DNA of 64,000 nt from [Clostridium] aerotolerans DSM 5434 (GCF_000687555.1 NZ_JHWJ01000010.1:1-64000), one strand, 5' to 3'. Positions 38,525 to 47,510 are shown, counted from the stretch's first letter. Numbers and translations: made by a program. Notes: generated from the sequence alone by a model not told the origin.

Positions 38525-39129
38525 AAGAGGCCATGCGAGATGCCGAGCGTTCAAAAAACAAAATATTAGACTCCGCGGAACAGTTGTTTGCTACGAAAGG
38601 ATATAACAATACCAGCCTTGTAGAAATCGGCGAATATTCCGAATTATCAAGAGCTACACCTACTTATTATTTTAAGAATAAAGCTACGTTATATAAAGCA
38701 GTATTGCTACGTTTAATTGATGACGAAAGAGAATTTGTAAAGCGCAGGGATTTATTAGAAAGTGATGATATTGAGGGGCGTATCAAGGATTTGCTTTGTA
38801 CCCATATAGACTTTATTTTCAAAAGGCCAACCTATGTTCCATTGATTTGCAGAGAAGCCCTAGACAACAACGGCTTTCTTTTATCCACACATAATTTTAT
38901 AGCGGTAGTAGAACAGGGGAAAGAACTGATAGAGCTTGCACGGAATCGAGAAATTATCGTTGGCCAAGATAGTGAAAGCATTTTAATGTATTCTCTTTCC
39001 ATTACCTGGTTTCCTTTTTTGCAGAAAGATTTGATTGCAAAGTCACTTAACATGAATCCTTTTTCAGAGGAGTTCCTGCAAAGACATAAAAAATTTGTTA
39101 CAACTACTTTCATGCAGAGTCTATTGTAA
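38521..39129 (+). CDS. TetR-family transcriptional regulator
   Basis: A 202-residue repressor-type protein. The helix-turn-helix domain spans about 10-55 (SKNKILDSAEQLFATKGYNN, then IGEYSELSRATPTYYFKNK), and the rest is a helical ligand domain with no recognisable specificity. ATG 38521 overlaps the stop of the DUF2834 gene. An upstream in-frame start inside that gene is possible but lacks a ribosome site. Likely binds the palindrome at 38158. Confidence 0.85.
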   Translation: MKEAMRDAERSKNKILDSAEQLFATKGYNNTSLVEIGEYSELSRATPTYYFKNKATLYKAVLLRLIDDEREFVKRRDLLESDDIEGRIKDLLCTHIDFIFKRPTYVPLICREALDNNGFLLSTHNFIAVVEQGKELIELARNREIIVGQDSESILMYSLSITWFPFLQKDLIAKSLNMNPFSEEFLQRHKKFVTTTFMQSLL

Positions 39130-39198
39130 TATGACCGATAACTCAACAATAATATCTGATGCAATGAGGGAAACGGTACCCTTTGTCAAAACAAAGCA

Positions 39199-39240
39199 AA
39201 AGAAGGCGTTGGCTACATGTTATGTGACCAACGCCTTTTA
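39199..39240 (+). terminator. Terminator between the TetR and M23 peptidase genes
   Basis: AAGGCGTTGG and CCAACGCCTT form a 10-bp stem, followed by TTAATAT on the plus strand and by CTTCTTTT on the minus strand, so it may serve both convergent genes. Confidence 0.8.
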
Positions 39241-39257
39241 ATATGAAAATTTTCCTG

Positions 39258-40427
39258 TTATTCTTTTTCCTCAGCCACCGGCTCCGGCGGTACAAAATTC
39301 TCTGGAATCCCAGGGTCTTTCATATCATATATTCTGTCATATTCTTTGGTCGCCTGGTCTTTCAGTGCCTCTGACCGGTTCATGGATAAGAACTTGGTCA
39401 GCTCGTAGCAGCTGATCCAGATTTCATTATTCCCTTCCTTCTGACACTCATCAAATATAAGCTGAAGGCCAAAATGAAGGTGGGACTGGTTGATGTTATT
39501 GGTGTTTTCTGTCCGGCTGTAGCCGGTACGGCCCAGATATCCAATGACGTCACCCGCAGTTACGATACTTCCCTGTTTTAACGATTTATGATAAGGATAA
39601 TTTTTTCTTAAATGGGCGTAATAATAATACCGTTTCCCGTCAAAGCTGCGGATGCCAAGACGCCAGCCCCCGTATTGATTCCAGCCAATGGCCTCCACAT
39701 ATCCGCTTTCCACGGCAATGACTGGAGTACCTACCTGACCCATTAAATCATGGCCCAGATGCTGCCTTTTAAATCCATAGGATCTGGCAACGCCAAAGTC
39801 ATCAAAGTCATTATAAGGATATCCTTTGGCAATGGGTGAAAAGCCCTTGAGTCCATACTTTTTAACCCAAACCTTATCCGGGTCAACGGATCCGTCAGGC
39901 AAAAGAGCAGGAGTGGCATATAAGGGTGCATTGGCAGAAGGAATCTGAATCTCATAGACTCCTACAAGGCCATCTAAAACAGCTCCATAAGCCTCTCTGT
40001 AATAATTATAATATTTCATCTTTTCCGTCAGCTCTGCCATGGTCTTTCCAGATAAGAGCTGTTCTGCCAGTGCATCTAAGTCCTTGGTGGAATACTTTGA
40101 AAAGTCCCCACCGTATTTTCCGCCAAGATAAGCGAGGAGATCCACCCAGTTCAAATGAATGTCAGACTGACAGGTGTTGACGTCATATCGAAAGGCTTCC
40201 TGCATGGCTCTTGCCGTGACACTAAAATCCACCCACTTAATATATTTCTTCGGCTCTGAAGCAGTTGCTTTTCCGTCCTGATTGATTACGGGAAAGGAAA
40301 GACTTCCTACGGGAGAGATGAAAAAAAGAGAAACTAAAAGAAAGGTCAGAATAATGACTTCTATGTATATAATCATATGATGCTTTGTTATCTGGGAATA
40401 GGTTAAGAATTTTTTGAATGGGTTCAT
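39258..40427 (-). CDS. Membrane-anchored M23 (LytM-type) peptidase
   Basis: A 389-residue protein with a membrane segment at about 18-42 (IIYIEVIILTFLLVSLFF) and an extracellular C-terminal M23 domain. Zinc ligands are visible as GHDLMG (in KRQHLGHDLMGQVG, about 235) and SHLHFGLQ (about 320), which is the H-x-x-x-D and HxH pattern of active LytM enzymes. It should cut peptidoglycan cross-bridges. ATG 40427 has AAGGAG; earlier in-frame codons lack one. The long middle region (about 50-190) is not recognised. Monocistronic. Confidence 0.88.
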   Translation of the reverse strand: MNPFKKFLTYSQITKHHMIIYIEVIILTFLLVSLFFISPVGSLSFPVINQDGKATASEPKKYIKWVDFSVTARAMQEAFRYDVNTCQSDIHLNWVDLLAYLGGKYGGDFSKYSTKDLDALAEQLLSGKTMAELTEKMKYYNYYREAYGAVLDGLVGVYEIQIPSANAPLYATPALLPDGSVDPDKVWVKKYGLKGFSPIAKGYPYNDFDDFGVARSYGFKRQHLGHDLMGQVGTPVIAVESGYVEAIGWNQYGGWRLGIRSFDGKRYYYYAHLRKNYPYHKSLKQGSIVTAGDVIGYLGRTGYSRTENTNNINQSHLHFGLQLIFDECQKEGNNEIWISCYELTKFLSMNRSEALKDQATKEYDRIYDMKDPGIPENFVPPEPVAEEKE

Positions 40428-40550
40428 AAATGTTCTCCTTGTCATTCCATAAAAGGTACAAGTGAAAAGGGAAAGAAGCTTTAAGCCTTTCCCATATAAG
40501 ATATGCGAAGATAGGGAATAATATGACGAAAATCATAAGTCACCTTCCAG

Positions 40551-40579
40551 TTGGATTTGAAGTCTGTTCATGTTATAAT
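40551..40579 (+). promoter_or_regulatory. Promoter of the alcohol dehydrogenase gene
   Basis: TTGGAT at 40551-40556 and an extended -10 TGTTATAAT ending 40579 are separated by 17 bases. Confidence 0.65.
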
Positions 40580-40638
40580 GGAAGCATGATAAAAAGGTGC
40601 GGGAGGGGGAATACCGTACCAGAAAGAGAGGTTAAGAC

Positions 40639-41826
40639 ATGAATAATTTTGAGTATTGCGTGCCCACAAGAGTGCTGTTTGGCCGGGATACCCACAGGCA
40701 GGTAGGAACGGTCATAAAAGAATATGGTTTTAAAAAAGTACTGGTCCATTTCGGCGGCGGAAGTGTGAAAAAGAGCGGTCTTCTTGATCAGGTGACAGAC
40801 TCCTTAAAGGATCAGGGAATTGACTTTGTTTTGTTTGGTGGAGTGAAACCAAATCCCACCCTCTCCCTGGCGAAGGAAGGTATGGAGCTTTGCAGAAAAG
40901 AAGGAATTGACTTTATACTTGCCATCGGAGGAGGAAGTGTACTGGACTCAGCAAAGTGCATCGCTGACGGAGCCTTAAATCCGGAAACTGACCCATGGAA
41001 ATACTTCTTAAAGGAAGCAGCCCCCAAAAAGGCCCTTCCTCATGGAAATATACTGACCCTTTCTGCTTCTGGAAGCGAGACAAGCTTATCCTGCGTCATT
41101 ACCAATGAAGACGGAAATTATAAGAGAGGCTTTAACAGTCCGACACACCGCCCTCTCTTTGCTATTTTAAATCCGGAGCTGACATATACTGTCAACAAGT
41201 TCCAGACCGGATGCGGTACCGTAGATATTATGATGCATACCCTGGAACGGTATCTGGGCGGCAATACTACGGATACTCCATTGACAGACCGTATTGCAGA
41301 AGGATTACTTATTTCTGTCATGGAGGCAGGAGCTGTGGCAGATAAAAACCCCTTGGATTATGAGGCAAGAGCCACTCTCATGTGGGCAGGAAGCCTTTCT
41401 CACAATGATTTAACCGGCCTTGGCAGAGAATTTATGATGCAGGTCCATCAATTAGAGCATGAGCTGTCCGGCCTGTATCCCTGCATCGCTCATGGAGCTG
41501 GATTATCTGCCTTATTCTGTTCCTGGGCCAGATACGTATGTGAAAAGGATCCCATGAGATTTGCTCAGCTGGCTGTCCGGGTGATGAAGGTTGAGATGGA
41601 TTTTGAGGCACCTTTAAAAACGGCATTAAGAGGAATCGACCGTCTGGAAGAGTTCTTTGTAAGCCTTGGGATGCCGGTAAGCTTAAGAGAGCTTGATGAT
41701 GCGGTAAGGGAAGATGATTTTGAATTGATGGCAGAAAAATGTTCCTTTAACGGAACCAGGAGTTTACCTGGAATTATGACTCTAGGAAAACAGGAAATGA
41801 TGGAGATATACCGAAAGGCATATTAA
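40639..41826 (+). CDS. Iron-dependent alcohol dehydrogenase (butanol dehydrogenase-like)
   Basis: A 395-residue group III alcohol dehydrogenase, probably NADPH-linked, reducing an aldehyde to an alcohol. It has VLVHFGGGSVKKSG near 35, IGGGSVLDSAKCIA near 96 and GSETSLSCVI, the metal region with D-xx-MHTLERYL near 196-206 and AHGAGLSALF near 286. It resembles clostridial BdhA/YqhD-type enzymes. Single-gene unit with its own promoter and terminator. The physiological aldehyde is unknown. Confidence 0.88.
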   Translation: MNNFEYCVPTRVLFGRDTHRQVGTVIKEYGFKKVLVHFGGGSVKKSGLLDQVTDSLKDQGIDFVLFGGVKPNPTLSLAKEGMELCRKEGIDFILAIGGGSVLDSAKCIADGALNPETDPWKYFLKEAAPKKALPHGNILTLSASGSETSLSCVITNEDGNYKRGFNSPTHRPLFAILNPELTYTVNKFQTGCGTVDIMMHTLERYLGGNTTDTPLTDRIAEGLLISVMEAGAVADKNPLDYEARATLMWAGSLSHNDLTGLGREFMMQVHQLEHELSGLYPCIAHGAGLSALFCSWARYVCEKDPMRFAQLAVRVMKVEMDFEAPLKTALRGIDRLEEFFVSLGMPVSLRELDDAVREDDFELMAEKCSFNGTRSLPGIMTLGKQEMMEIYRKAY

Positions 41827-41837
41827 GACTGATTGCC

Positions 41838-41862
41838 AGGGGGGCTTAATGCCCCCCTTTTC
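41838..41862 (+). terminator. Terminator of the alcohol dehydrogenase gene
   Basis: GGGGGGC-TTAAT-GCCCCCC, a 7-bp GC stem with TTTTC after it. Confidence 0.85.
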
Positions 41863-41895
41863 TATTGATAGATAAATGTTACCGCATCCAATGTT

Positions 41896-42192
41896 TTATT
41901 TGTAGCATCCCATTTTGCAGATGTTGGTTACGTAAGGTCTTGATCTTTCTTTATCTTTTTCCTTATCCTTGCAAAAGGGTTTGAAAATAGATACCATGGT
42001 AATTGCATTCTGCGGCGGTCTGGTCATGAAGGTGGAATTGCAGATGAATCGAAAATTGATTCCGCAGGACTCCTGAGTGGATACCAGATAAGGCTTATAG
42101 GTGGTTCCCCTAAGGTCCCTGGTCGCTTCATGAAAGATCACCAGGTCTTTGCAGTTAACGTCACGGTAGAAGGTATAGCCCTGGCAGCTCAT
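41896..42192 (-). CDS. Small Cys-containing protein of unknown function
   Basis: A 98-residue protein that I do not recognise. It has seven cysteines (about 3, 14, 43, 51, 74, 92, 96), a DLRGTTYKPY stretch, a Lys/Asp/Glu-rich stretch near 75-84 and ends KMGCYK. No signal peptide or membrane segment. AAAGGAG lies nine bases before the ATG, which supports translation. It follows the MBL-fold gene on the same strand after a 76-base gap. A metal- or redox-related role would be a guess. Confidence 0.6.
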   Translation of the reverse strand: MSCQGYTFYRDVNCKDLVIFHEATRDLRGTTYKPYLVSTQESCGINFRFICNSTFMTRPPQNAITMVSIFKPFCKDKEKDKERSRPYVTNICKMGCYK

Positions 42193-42268
42193 ACGACGAA
42201 ACTCCTTTGCGTGTTTTTATGTTATATGATATGCACTGCCGGGGACGAGAGCCACATAGATGGGCTTT

Positions 42269-43078
42269 TTAAGGCGTAAGAGGAAGGATTTCCCTGTCAT
42301 CTGGAACAAAAAGCCTGCCATCATAATATGGCGCACCTTCCTTTGTGTATCTTTCCTTCCGATGTAAAATGTCAGAGTCCTCCGTATGCCATAAAATCAA
42401 ATTCTCTGCATTGAGTTCCTGAGCCAGCTCACAGGCATCTTTTACCGTGCTGTGATGCTTTTCATAAGGCTTAAAACGTTCCCTCTCTTCATATAAGCAA
42501 AATGCCTCATGTAAAAGCCAGTCGCAGTTTTTTGCATAAGGAAGGCAGGCGCTGCTTAGAGGCTCGTCCCCGCAGAAGGTCAGGGTCTTACCATTTTGAA
42601 GGACCGTAGTGAAACCGTATTGCTCTGCCTTTGTTGACTGAATATCAAAAAAGGTCACCTGGTTTCCGAGAATCGTTTTAGTTTCCCCATCATCAACCCC
42701 TGTTAGGTGGATTCTTTTTCCGATCAGTTCATAAAATTTCCCCTGTAATGTCAAACGGCAGAGAGTATCAATCACAGAAACCAGACGTTTATGGCAATAG
42801 ATCGTAAGGTCTCCTTCGTACTGATTGGATTTCATTCGGGTACCGATAAAACGAACCATCCAGACCACGCCAAGAATGTGGTCTGTGTGCTCGTGGCTCA
42901 CAAATAAATGGTGGATATGGGAGAGTTCCACATTCATATTATTTAAGATCCCAAGTATACCGTTGCCGCCTCCGGCATCGATCATAAAGTACTCATCCTC
43001 TTTTTTTATGGCAAAACACGTATTATAGCAATTGGACACGGCAGCATTACCTGTACCGAAAATATATAATTGTTCCAT
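42269..43078 (-). CDS. Metallo-beta-lactamase-fold hydrolase, RNase Z-like
   Basis: A 269-residue protein with the MBL metal motif SHEHTDHILG near 60-69, a further Asp in FCGDEPLSS near 168, and a C-terminal ILWHTED. The pattern resembles RNase Z and related phosphodiesterases, but tRNA processing is not proven since the exosite arm is not evident. ATG 43078 has AAGGAG six bases upstream; a longer reading runs into the divergent fbp promoter and is rejected. Confidence 0.82.
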   Translation of the reverse strand: MEQLYIFGTGNAAVSNCYNTCFAIKKEDEYFMIDAGGGNGILGILNNMNVELSHIHHLFVSHEHTDHILGVVWMVRFIGTRMKSNQYEGDLTIYCHKRLVSVIDTLCRLTLQGKFYELIGKRIHLTGVDDGETKTILGNQVTFFDIQSTKAEQYGFTTVLQNGKTLTFCGDEPLSSACLPYAKNCDWLLHEAFCLYEERERFKPYEKHHSTVKDACELAQELNAENLILWHTEDSDILHRKERYTKEGAPYYDGRLFVPDDREILPLTP

Positions 43079-43178
43079 CTTTTGCTCCTTTTTCACACGG
43101 GGGTTTTCTGTTGTCGTAAAATATGGTACTATATCATTCATACAAATGCAACAGTGTTTCAGGAGAGGAAAGCGTATT

Positions 43179-45116
43179 ATGAGAGATTTGGCATATCTGA
43201 AACTGATGTCAAGGGAATACCCGACGATTAAAGCGGCATCCAGTGAGATCATTAACCTGACAGCTATTCAGGGCCTGCCTAAGGGTACGGAATATTTTTT
43301 CAGTGATTTACATGGTGAGCATGAAGCTTTTATCCATTTGTTACGAAGTGCATCCGGTATCATCCGGGAGAAGATTACAGAGACGTTCAGCCACATCATG
43401 CCGGAAAAAGAGGAAGTGGAGCTGGCAAACTTAATTTATTATCCGGAGAAGGTGCTTAACCAGCTGGAATGTCTGGAAGCGGCAGACGATGAGTGGCAGA
43501 GAGTGACCATTTACCGTCTGGTACAGATATGTAAGATGGTATCATCCAAATATACAAGATCCAAGGTAAGAAAGAAGATGCCTGCGGAATTTGCCTATGT
43601 CATCGATGAACTCCTTCATGTGGATTATAATGATGATAATAAACGTGTATACTATAGTGAAATCATACGTTCCATTATAGATATTGAGGTGGGAGACAAG
43701 TTCATTGTCGCCCTGTGTGAACTGATTAAGAATTTAACCATTGACAGCCTGCACATCATCGGGGATATTTACGACCGGGGACCAAGGGCGGATATTATTA
43801 TGAATGAGCTTCTTCATTTCCACGATGTGGATATCCAGTGGGGAAATCACGATATCTCCTGGATGGGAGCGGCTACCGGCAATCTGGCCTGCATCTGCAA
43901 TGTACTGAGGATTGCCATCAGCTACAACAGCTTTGATGTCTTAGAGGATGGATATGGAATCAATTTAAGGCCCTTATCCATGTTTGCAGCCAGAGTGTAT
44001 AAGGAAGATACCTGTGAGCGGTTCTTCCCTCAGACGCTTGATGAGAACATATATGACGCTGTGGATCCCATTCTGGCAGCTAAGATGCACAAGGCTATAA
44101 CAGTCATTCAGTTCAAGGTGGAAGGACAGATCATAAAGCGCCACCCGGAATATGAGATGAATGACAGGATTTTAATGGAAGCCGTTGATTTTAAACAGGG
44201 AACGGTAACCGTTGAAGGGAAAGAGTATCCCATGGTAGATACCTTCTTCCCTACCGTGGACCCGGAGCATCCACTGGAGCTTAATAAAGAAGAGGAAGAG
44301 CTTCTTAGGGTTCTTCAACTGTCCTTTCTTCATAACGGGCTTCTTCATAAGCATGTGCGCTTTCTTTATTCCCATGGCAGCATGTACAAATGCTCCAACT
44401 CAAACCTTCTCTATCATGGCTGTATCCCCATGAAGGAAGACGGCTCCTTTGAGGAGCTGATGGTAGATGGCAAGGCCTACTGCGGGAAAGCACTTATGGA
44501 TTATTTAGACCAAAAGGTACAAAATGCCTATTTCATGCCTGAGGATTCGCCGGAGGGAGCAGATGCCAGAGACTTTATGTGGTATCTGTGGTGCGGTGCC
44601 AAGTCACCGGTCTATGGAAAAGGAAAGATGACTACCTTTGAGCATTATTTCATCGATGATCCCCAGACTTATAAGGAACCCATGAATCCTTATTACCGTC
44701 TAAGCGTGAAAGAGGAGTACTGCGATAAGATTCTGGAGGAATTTGGCCTGTCCATTGAAGGCTCCCATATCATCAACGGTCACGTTCCGGTTAAAATCAA
44801 GGAAGGGGAATCCCCGGTGAAGGCAGGAGGCAAACTGTTTTTAATTGATGGTGGTCTCTCCAAAGCCTATCAGTCAAAGACCGGTATTGCCGGTTATACA
44901 CTTATTTATAATTCCAATCACCTAGCCCTGGCAGAGCATAAGCCATTTAACCGGGAACAGGAAAGCACTCCGAAAGTATCCGTTGTGGAACACGTAAAAA
45001 ACCGGGTCATGGTGGCTGATACGGATAAGGGAGCAGAGCTTGCCGGACGGATATCAGATTTAAAAGAACTGGTGGCAGCATACCGGGAAGGCATTCTCAA
45101 GGAAAATGTAGAATAG
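43179..45116 (+). CDS. fbp: Fructose-1,6-bisphosphatase, class III
   Basis: A 645-residue gluconeogenic enzyme of the Firmicutes class III type, hydrolysing fructose 1,6-bisphosphate. The metallophosphatase motifs are FSDLHGEHEAF near 43-53, IIGDIYDRGPRAD near 193-205, WGNHDISWMG near 219 and the C-terminal INGHVPVK with SKAYQ. Length and the long insert match the class. AGGAGAGG precedes ATG 43179; an in-frame extension upstream overlaps the divergent gene and is rejected. No clear terminator follows. Confidence 0.95.
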   Translation: MRDLAYLKLMSREYPTIKAASSEIINLTAIQGLPKGTEYFFSDLHGEHEAFIHLLRSASGIIREKITETFSHIMPEKEEVELANLIYYPEKVLNQLECLEAADDEWQRVTIYRLVQICKMVSSKYTRSKVRKKMPAEFAYVIDELLHVDYNDDNKRVYYSEIIRSIIDIEVGDKFIVALCELIKNLTIDSLHIIGDIYDRGPRADIIMNELLHFHDVDIQWGNHDISWMGAATGNLACICNVLRIAISYNSFDVLEDGYGINLRPLSMFAARVYKEDTCERFFPQTLDENIYDAVDPILAAKMHKAITVIQFKVEGQIIKRHPEYEMNDRILMEAVDFKQGTVTVEGKEYPMVDTFFPTVDPEHPLELNKEEEELLRVLQLSFLHNGLLHKHVRFLYSHGSMYKCSNSNLLYHGCIPMKEDGSFEELMVDGKAYCGKALMDYLDQKVQNAYFMPEDSPEGADARDFMWYLWCGAKSPVYGKGKMTTFEHYFIDDPQTYKEPMNPYYRLSVKEEYCDKILEEFGLSIEGSHIINGHVPVKIKEGESPVKAGGKLFLIDGGLSKAYQSKTGIAGYTLIYNSNHLALAEHKPFNREQESTPKVSVVEHVKNRVMVADTDKGAELAGRISDLKELVAAYREGILKENVE

Positions 45117-45158
45117 CATTCCAACGAAATTTTTAATAATTATTTCAGATAAGGTTTA

Positions 45159-45187
45159 TTTACGAAGCTTCCGCCGGATGGTACAAT
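45159..45187 (+). promoter_or_regulatory. Promoter of the HAAS-domain gene
   Basis: TTTACG at 45159-45164 and TACAAT at 45182-45187 are 17 bases apart. Confidence 0.5.
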
Positions 45188-45222
45188 GGTCAGAGTGATT
45201 TACTTATAAGAAGGAGGCTCAG

Positions 45223-45690
45223 ATGAGCAAACAGGAATTTTTACAGCGCCTAAGGGAAACTCTAACCGGTGAGGTCCCTGGAAACGTAATTGAGGACAAT
45301 ATCAGATTTTATGACGAATATATCAGTACGGAAGTAAAAAAAGGTTCCATGGAAGATGAGGTAATTGCATCCATCGGAGATCCAAGGCTGATTGCCAAGA
45401 CCATCATGGAAGCCAACGAGAATGCATCAGCTTCAGGAAAGTCTTATTACGAATCCTACACTGGGTCCACACGTAACGTTTATGAAGATCAGGAAGATAC
45501 TGGACGTGGTATGCATTACATTGATCTGAGTAAATGGTACTGGAAAGCCCTTGCTTTGGGGGCTTTGATCCTTGTATTCTTTCTGACAGCCACCATACTG
45601 ACTGGAATTTTCAGCCTTTTAATGCCTCTTTTAGGACCGTTGTTCCTGGTTCTTTTAATCCTCTGGTTTTTCAGAGGAATGAAACGATAA
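45223..45690 (+). CDS. HAAS/DUF1700-type membrane protein
   Basis: A 155-residue protein. Residues 1-70 form the helical HAAS-like domain (MSKQEFLQRLRETL, DNIRFYDEYISTEVKKG, IASIGDPRLIAKTI) typical of DUF1700 proteins. A Tyr/Ser-rich linker follows, then two hydrophobic segments (about 108-150) and a basic end. These proteins often accompany PadR regulators, but no PadR gene is adjacent. Function unknown. Confidence 0.78.
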   Translation: MSKQEFLQRLRETLTGEVPGNVIEDNIRFYDEYISTEVKKGSMEDEVIASIGDPRLIAKTIMEANENASASGKSYYESYTGSTRNVYEDQEDTGRGMHYIDLSKWYWKALALGALILVFFLTATILTGIFSLLMPLLGPLFLVLLILWFFRGMKR

Positions 45691-45734
45691 TGTCAAATAT
45701 TGTTAACAATTCCAATAAAATATTACAAAAGTGT

Positions 45735-45775
45735 AACGGTAGTTGCGGCGTGAAAACGTCACAACTGCCGTTTTT
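45735..45775 (+). terminator. Terminator of the HAAS-domain gene
   Basis: AACGGTAGTTG pairs with CAACTGCCGTT (one wobble), followed by a T run that leads directly into the next promoter. Confidence 0.85.
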
Positions 45776-45777
45776 GC

Positions 45778-45828
45778 TTGACAAAATAAAGAAATAAATA
45801 TATAATCGAAATGTAACAATTATGTAAC
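45778..45828 (+). promoter_or_regulatory. Consensus promoter with WalR-like box, first NlpC/P60 gene
   Basis: TTGACA at 45778-45783 and TATAAT at 45801-45806 are 17 bases apart, a full consensus. Just downstream, TGTAAC-N5-TGTAAC at 45812-45828 matches the WalR (YycF) consensus TGTWAH-N5-TGTWAH. Lying at or after the start site, it would favour repression. Confidence 0.7.
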
Positions 45829-45882
45829 ATTTGTTTTTGGGCTATTTTTTGGAGTCAGGAAAGGAACAACAGGAGAATCTAT

Positions 45883-46575
45883 ATGAAGAATAAAATGTGG
45901 AAGGCGTTTGGGCTCTTAGGGCTGCTTTGTGGACTTGGTCTGGCTACTCCGGCTAAGGTTCATGGAGCAGAGATTGCAGTGGAAACCAGCACAACACTTT
46001 ATGCAAAGATCGATGTGCCTGTTTCAGTTTTAAATACTGCCAATCCCTCAGGAAGCATACTTTCCAATGCGGAGGAAGGAAAGACTTATGAGGTCTTGGA
46101 AGCACCAAAGGATGGCTGGGTGAGAATCAAGGTTCCCCAGGGAGAGGGCTACATAAAAAGCAGCTCTGCTACCTTGATTGAAAAGGCTCAGGAAAAGGTG
46201 GACAAGTCCGCCTTAAAGCGCCAGGAGGTAGTAGATTACGCACTTCAGTTCGTAGGAGGCCGCTACGTATACGGCGGAGTCAATCCCAATACCGGAGTGG
46301 ATTGTTCCGGCTTTACCAGATACGTTCTTAGTAAGGCTGGCGGTGTTAATATCAGCCGCAGCTCCAGATCCCAGTCCGTGGAAGGAAGGATAGTCAGCTA
46401 CGAGAATGCCCGCGCAGGAGATCTGGTATTTTATGGTAAAAATGGGTCGATTAACCACGTCGCCCTATATATGGGAGACGGCCGTGTGGTCCACGCTTCT
46501 ACAGAAAAGACAGGAATTATCGTAACAAACGTCATGTATCGCAAGCCTGTGAAATTTGTTAGTGTTATGAACTAA
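45883..46575 (+). CDS. Secreted NlpC/P60 peptidoglycan endopeptidase with SH3-like domain
   Basis: A 230-residue exported hydrolase. A signal peptide (to about VHGA, residue 28) precedes a bacterial SH3-like domain (about 32-100), then NlpC/P60 with GVDCSGFTRYVL (catalytic Cys about 142), SINHVALYMGDG (catalytic His about 192) and VVHAST. It should cut the gamma-D-Glu to diamino acid bond in stem peptides. A second, similar gene follows with a similar upstream region. A GGAG site precedes ATG. Confidence 0.93.
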   Translation: MKNKMWKAFGLLGLLCGLGLATPAKVHGAEIAVETSTTLYAKIDVPVSVLNTANPSGSILSNAEEGKTYEVLEAPKDGWVRIKVPQGEGYIKSSSATLIEKAQEKVDKSALKRQEVVDYALQFVGGRYVYGGVNPNTGVDCSGFTRYVLSKAGGVNISRSSRSQSVEGRIVSYENARAGDLVFYGKNGSINHVALYMGDGRVVHASTEKTGIIVTNVMYRKPVKFVSVMN

Positions 46576-46610
46576 AAAATTAAGGTATTTGGTGCAGTTT
46601 TAAATAATAC

Positions 46611-46668
46611 TTGACGAAAAGATAAAATAAATGTATAATAACCGTAATGAATTTAATAATTACGTAAC
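46611..46668 (+). promoter_or_regulatory. Promoter with degenerate WalR-like box, second NlpC/P60 gene
   Basis: TTGACG at 46611-46616 and TATAAT at 46634-46639 are 17 bases apart. TTTAAT-AATTA-CGTAAC at 46652-46668 aligns with the box of the first gene, including the identical AATTA spacer and the following ATTTG, but with three changed positions in the half-sites. Confidence 0.6.
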
Positions 46669-46708
46669 ATTTGAAAACCAAAAAGTAAAAACAGGAGCAA
46701 ATTTCCCG

Positions 46709-47440
46709 ATGATGAAAAAAACATGGAAAACGTTAGGCCTTATGGCTTTCTGCAGTGCAATTGTAATTGCTAGACCTTCAGATGTAAGAGCAGATGAGAT
46801 ATCCGGTCCAGGACTTAGTTATGGAAATTATTTAGTAACTGTTGATTCAGATAAAGTTACAATCAGCAAAGATGAAGATGGACAAGAAGCTTTGATGACC
46901 GCGACCAAGGGTGCTTCCTTTCAGGTAATGGAAGACATGGGTGACGGAACCGTCAAAGTTAAGGTTAATGATACATACGGCTATTTGCCGGTAGATGGCA
47001 ATGCAACCGTTACTCAGACAGATGAAAGCACTCTGGCAGCACTGGAAGTTAAGAATAAGGCAGATGTAGCTGTTGATTTCAGACAGAGCATTGCAAATTA
47101 CGGTTTACAGTTTGTAGGTGGTCGTTACGCTTATGGTGGAACTGACCCAAGAACGGGAGTGGATTGCTCCGGTTTTACAAGATATGTATTACAGCATGCG
47201 GCAGGTATTAACTTAAGCCGTTCCTCAGGCGGACAAGCCACTCAGGGAAGAGCCATCAGCGCAGATCAGATGCGCCCAGGCGATCTGCTTTTCTACGGAA
47301 GCGGCAGATCCATCAACCACGTTGCCATGTACATCGGCAATGGACAGGTTGTACATTCTTCCACATACAGCACAGGTATTAAGACTTCCCCATGGAACTA
47401 TCGGACACCTGTGAAAATCGTCAATGTAATCGGCGATTAA
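46709..47440 (+). CDS. Second secreted NlpC/P60 endopeptidase, tandem paralogue
   Basis: A 243-residue hydrolase with a signal peptide (MMKKTWKTLGLMAFCSAIVI, cleavage after about VRADE), an SH3-like domain and an NlpC/P60 domain with GVDCSGFTRYVLQHA (Cys about 153), SINHVAMYIGNG and VVHSST. The catalytic half is closely similar to the preceding gene, so the pair arose by duplication. ATG 46709, or the adjacent ATG 46712, follows ACAGGAG; the earlier ATG at 46631 lies inside the promoter -10 and is rejected. Confidence 0.93.
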   Translation: MMKKTWKTLGLMAFCSAIVIARPSDVRADEISGPGLSYGNYLVTVDSDKVTISKDEDGQEALMTATKGASFQVMEDMGDGTVKVKVNDTYGYLPVDGNATVTQTDESTLAALEVKNKADVAVDFRQSIANYGLQFVGGRYAYGGTDPRTGVDCSGFTRYVLQHAAGINLSRSSGGQATQGRAISADQMRPGDLLFYGSGRSINHVAMYIGNGQVVHSSTYSTGIKTSPWNYRTPVKIVNVIGD

Positions 47441-47476
47441 TGATTAAGCGGATATCGGATTTTAGATAAGGGTATA

Positions 47477-47510
47477 GGACCTTCGGCATGGGATTGCCGA
47501 AGGTCTTTTG
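47477..47510 (+). terminator. Terminator of the second NlpC/P60 gene
   Basis: GACCTTCGGCA and TGCCGAAGGTC form an 11-bp perfect stem with a 6-base loop, followed by TTTTG. Confidence 0.88.

Noticed and set aside
43032-43178. Upstream extension of fbp
   Set aside because: It overlaps the divergent MBL-fold gene and its ribosome site; ATG 43179 has AGGAGAGG and fits family length.
46631-46708. Earlier start for the second NlpC/P60 gene
   Set aside because: The codon lies within the -10 region of a consensus promoter, and the added residues would precede the signal peptide.
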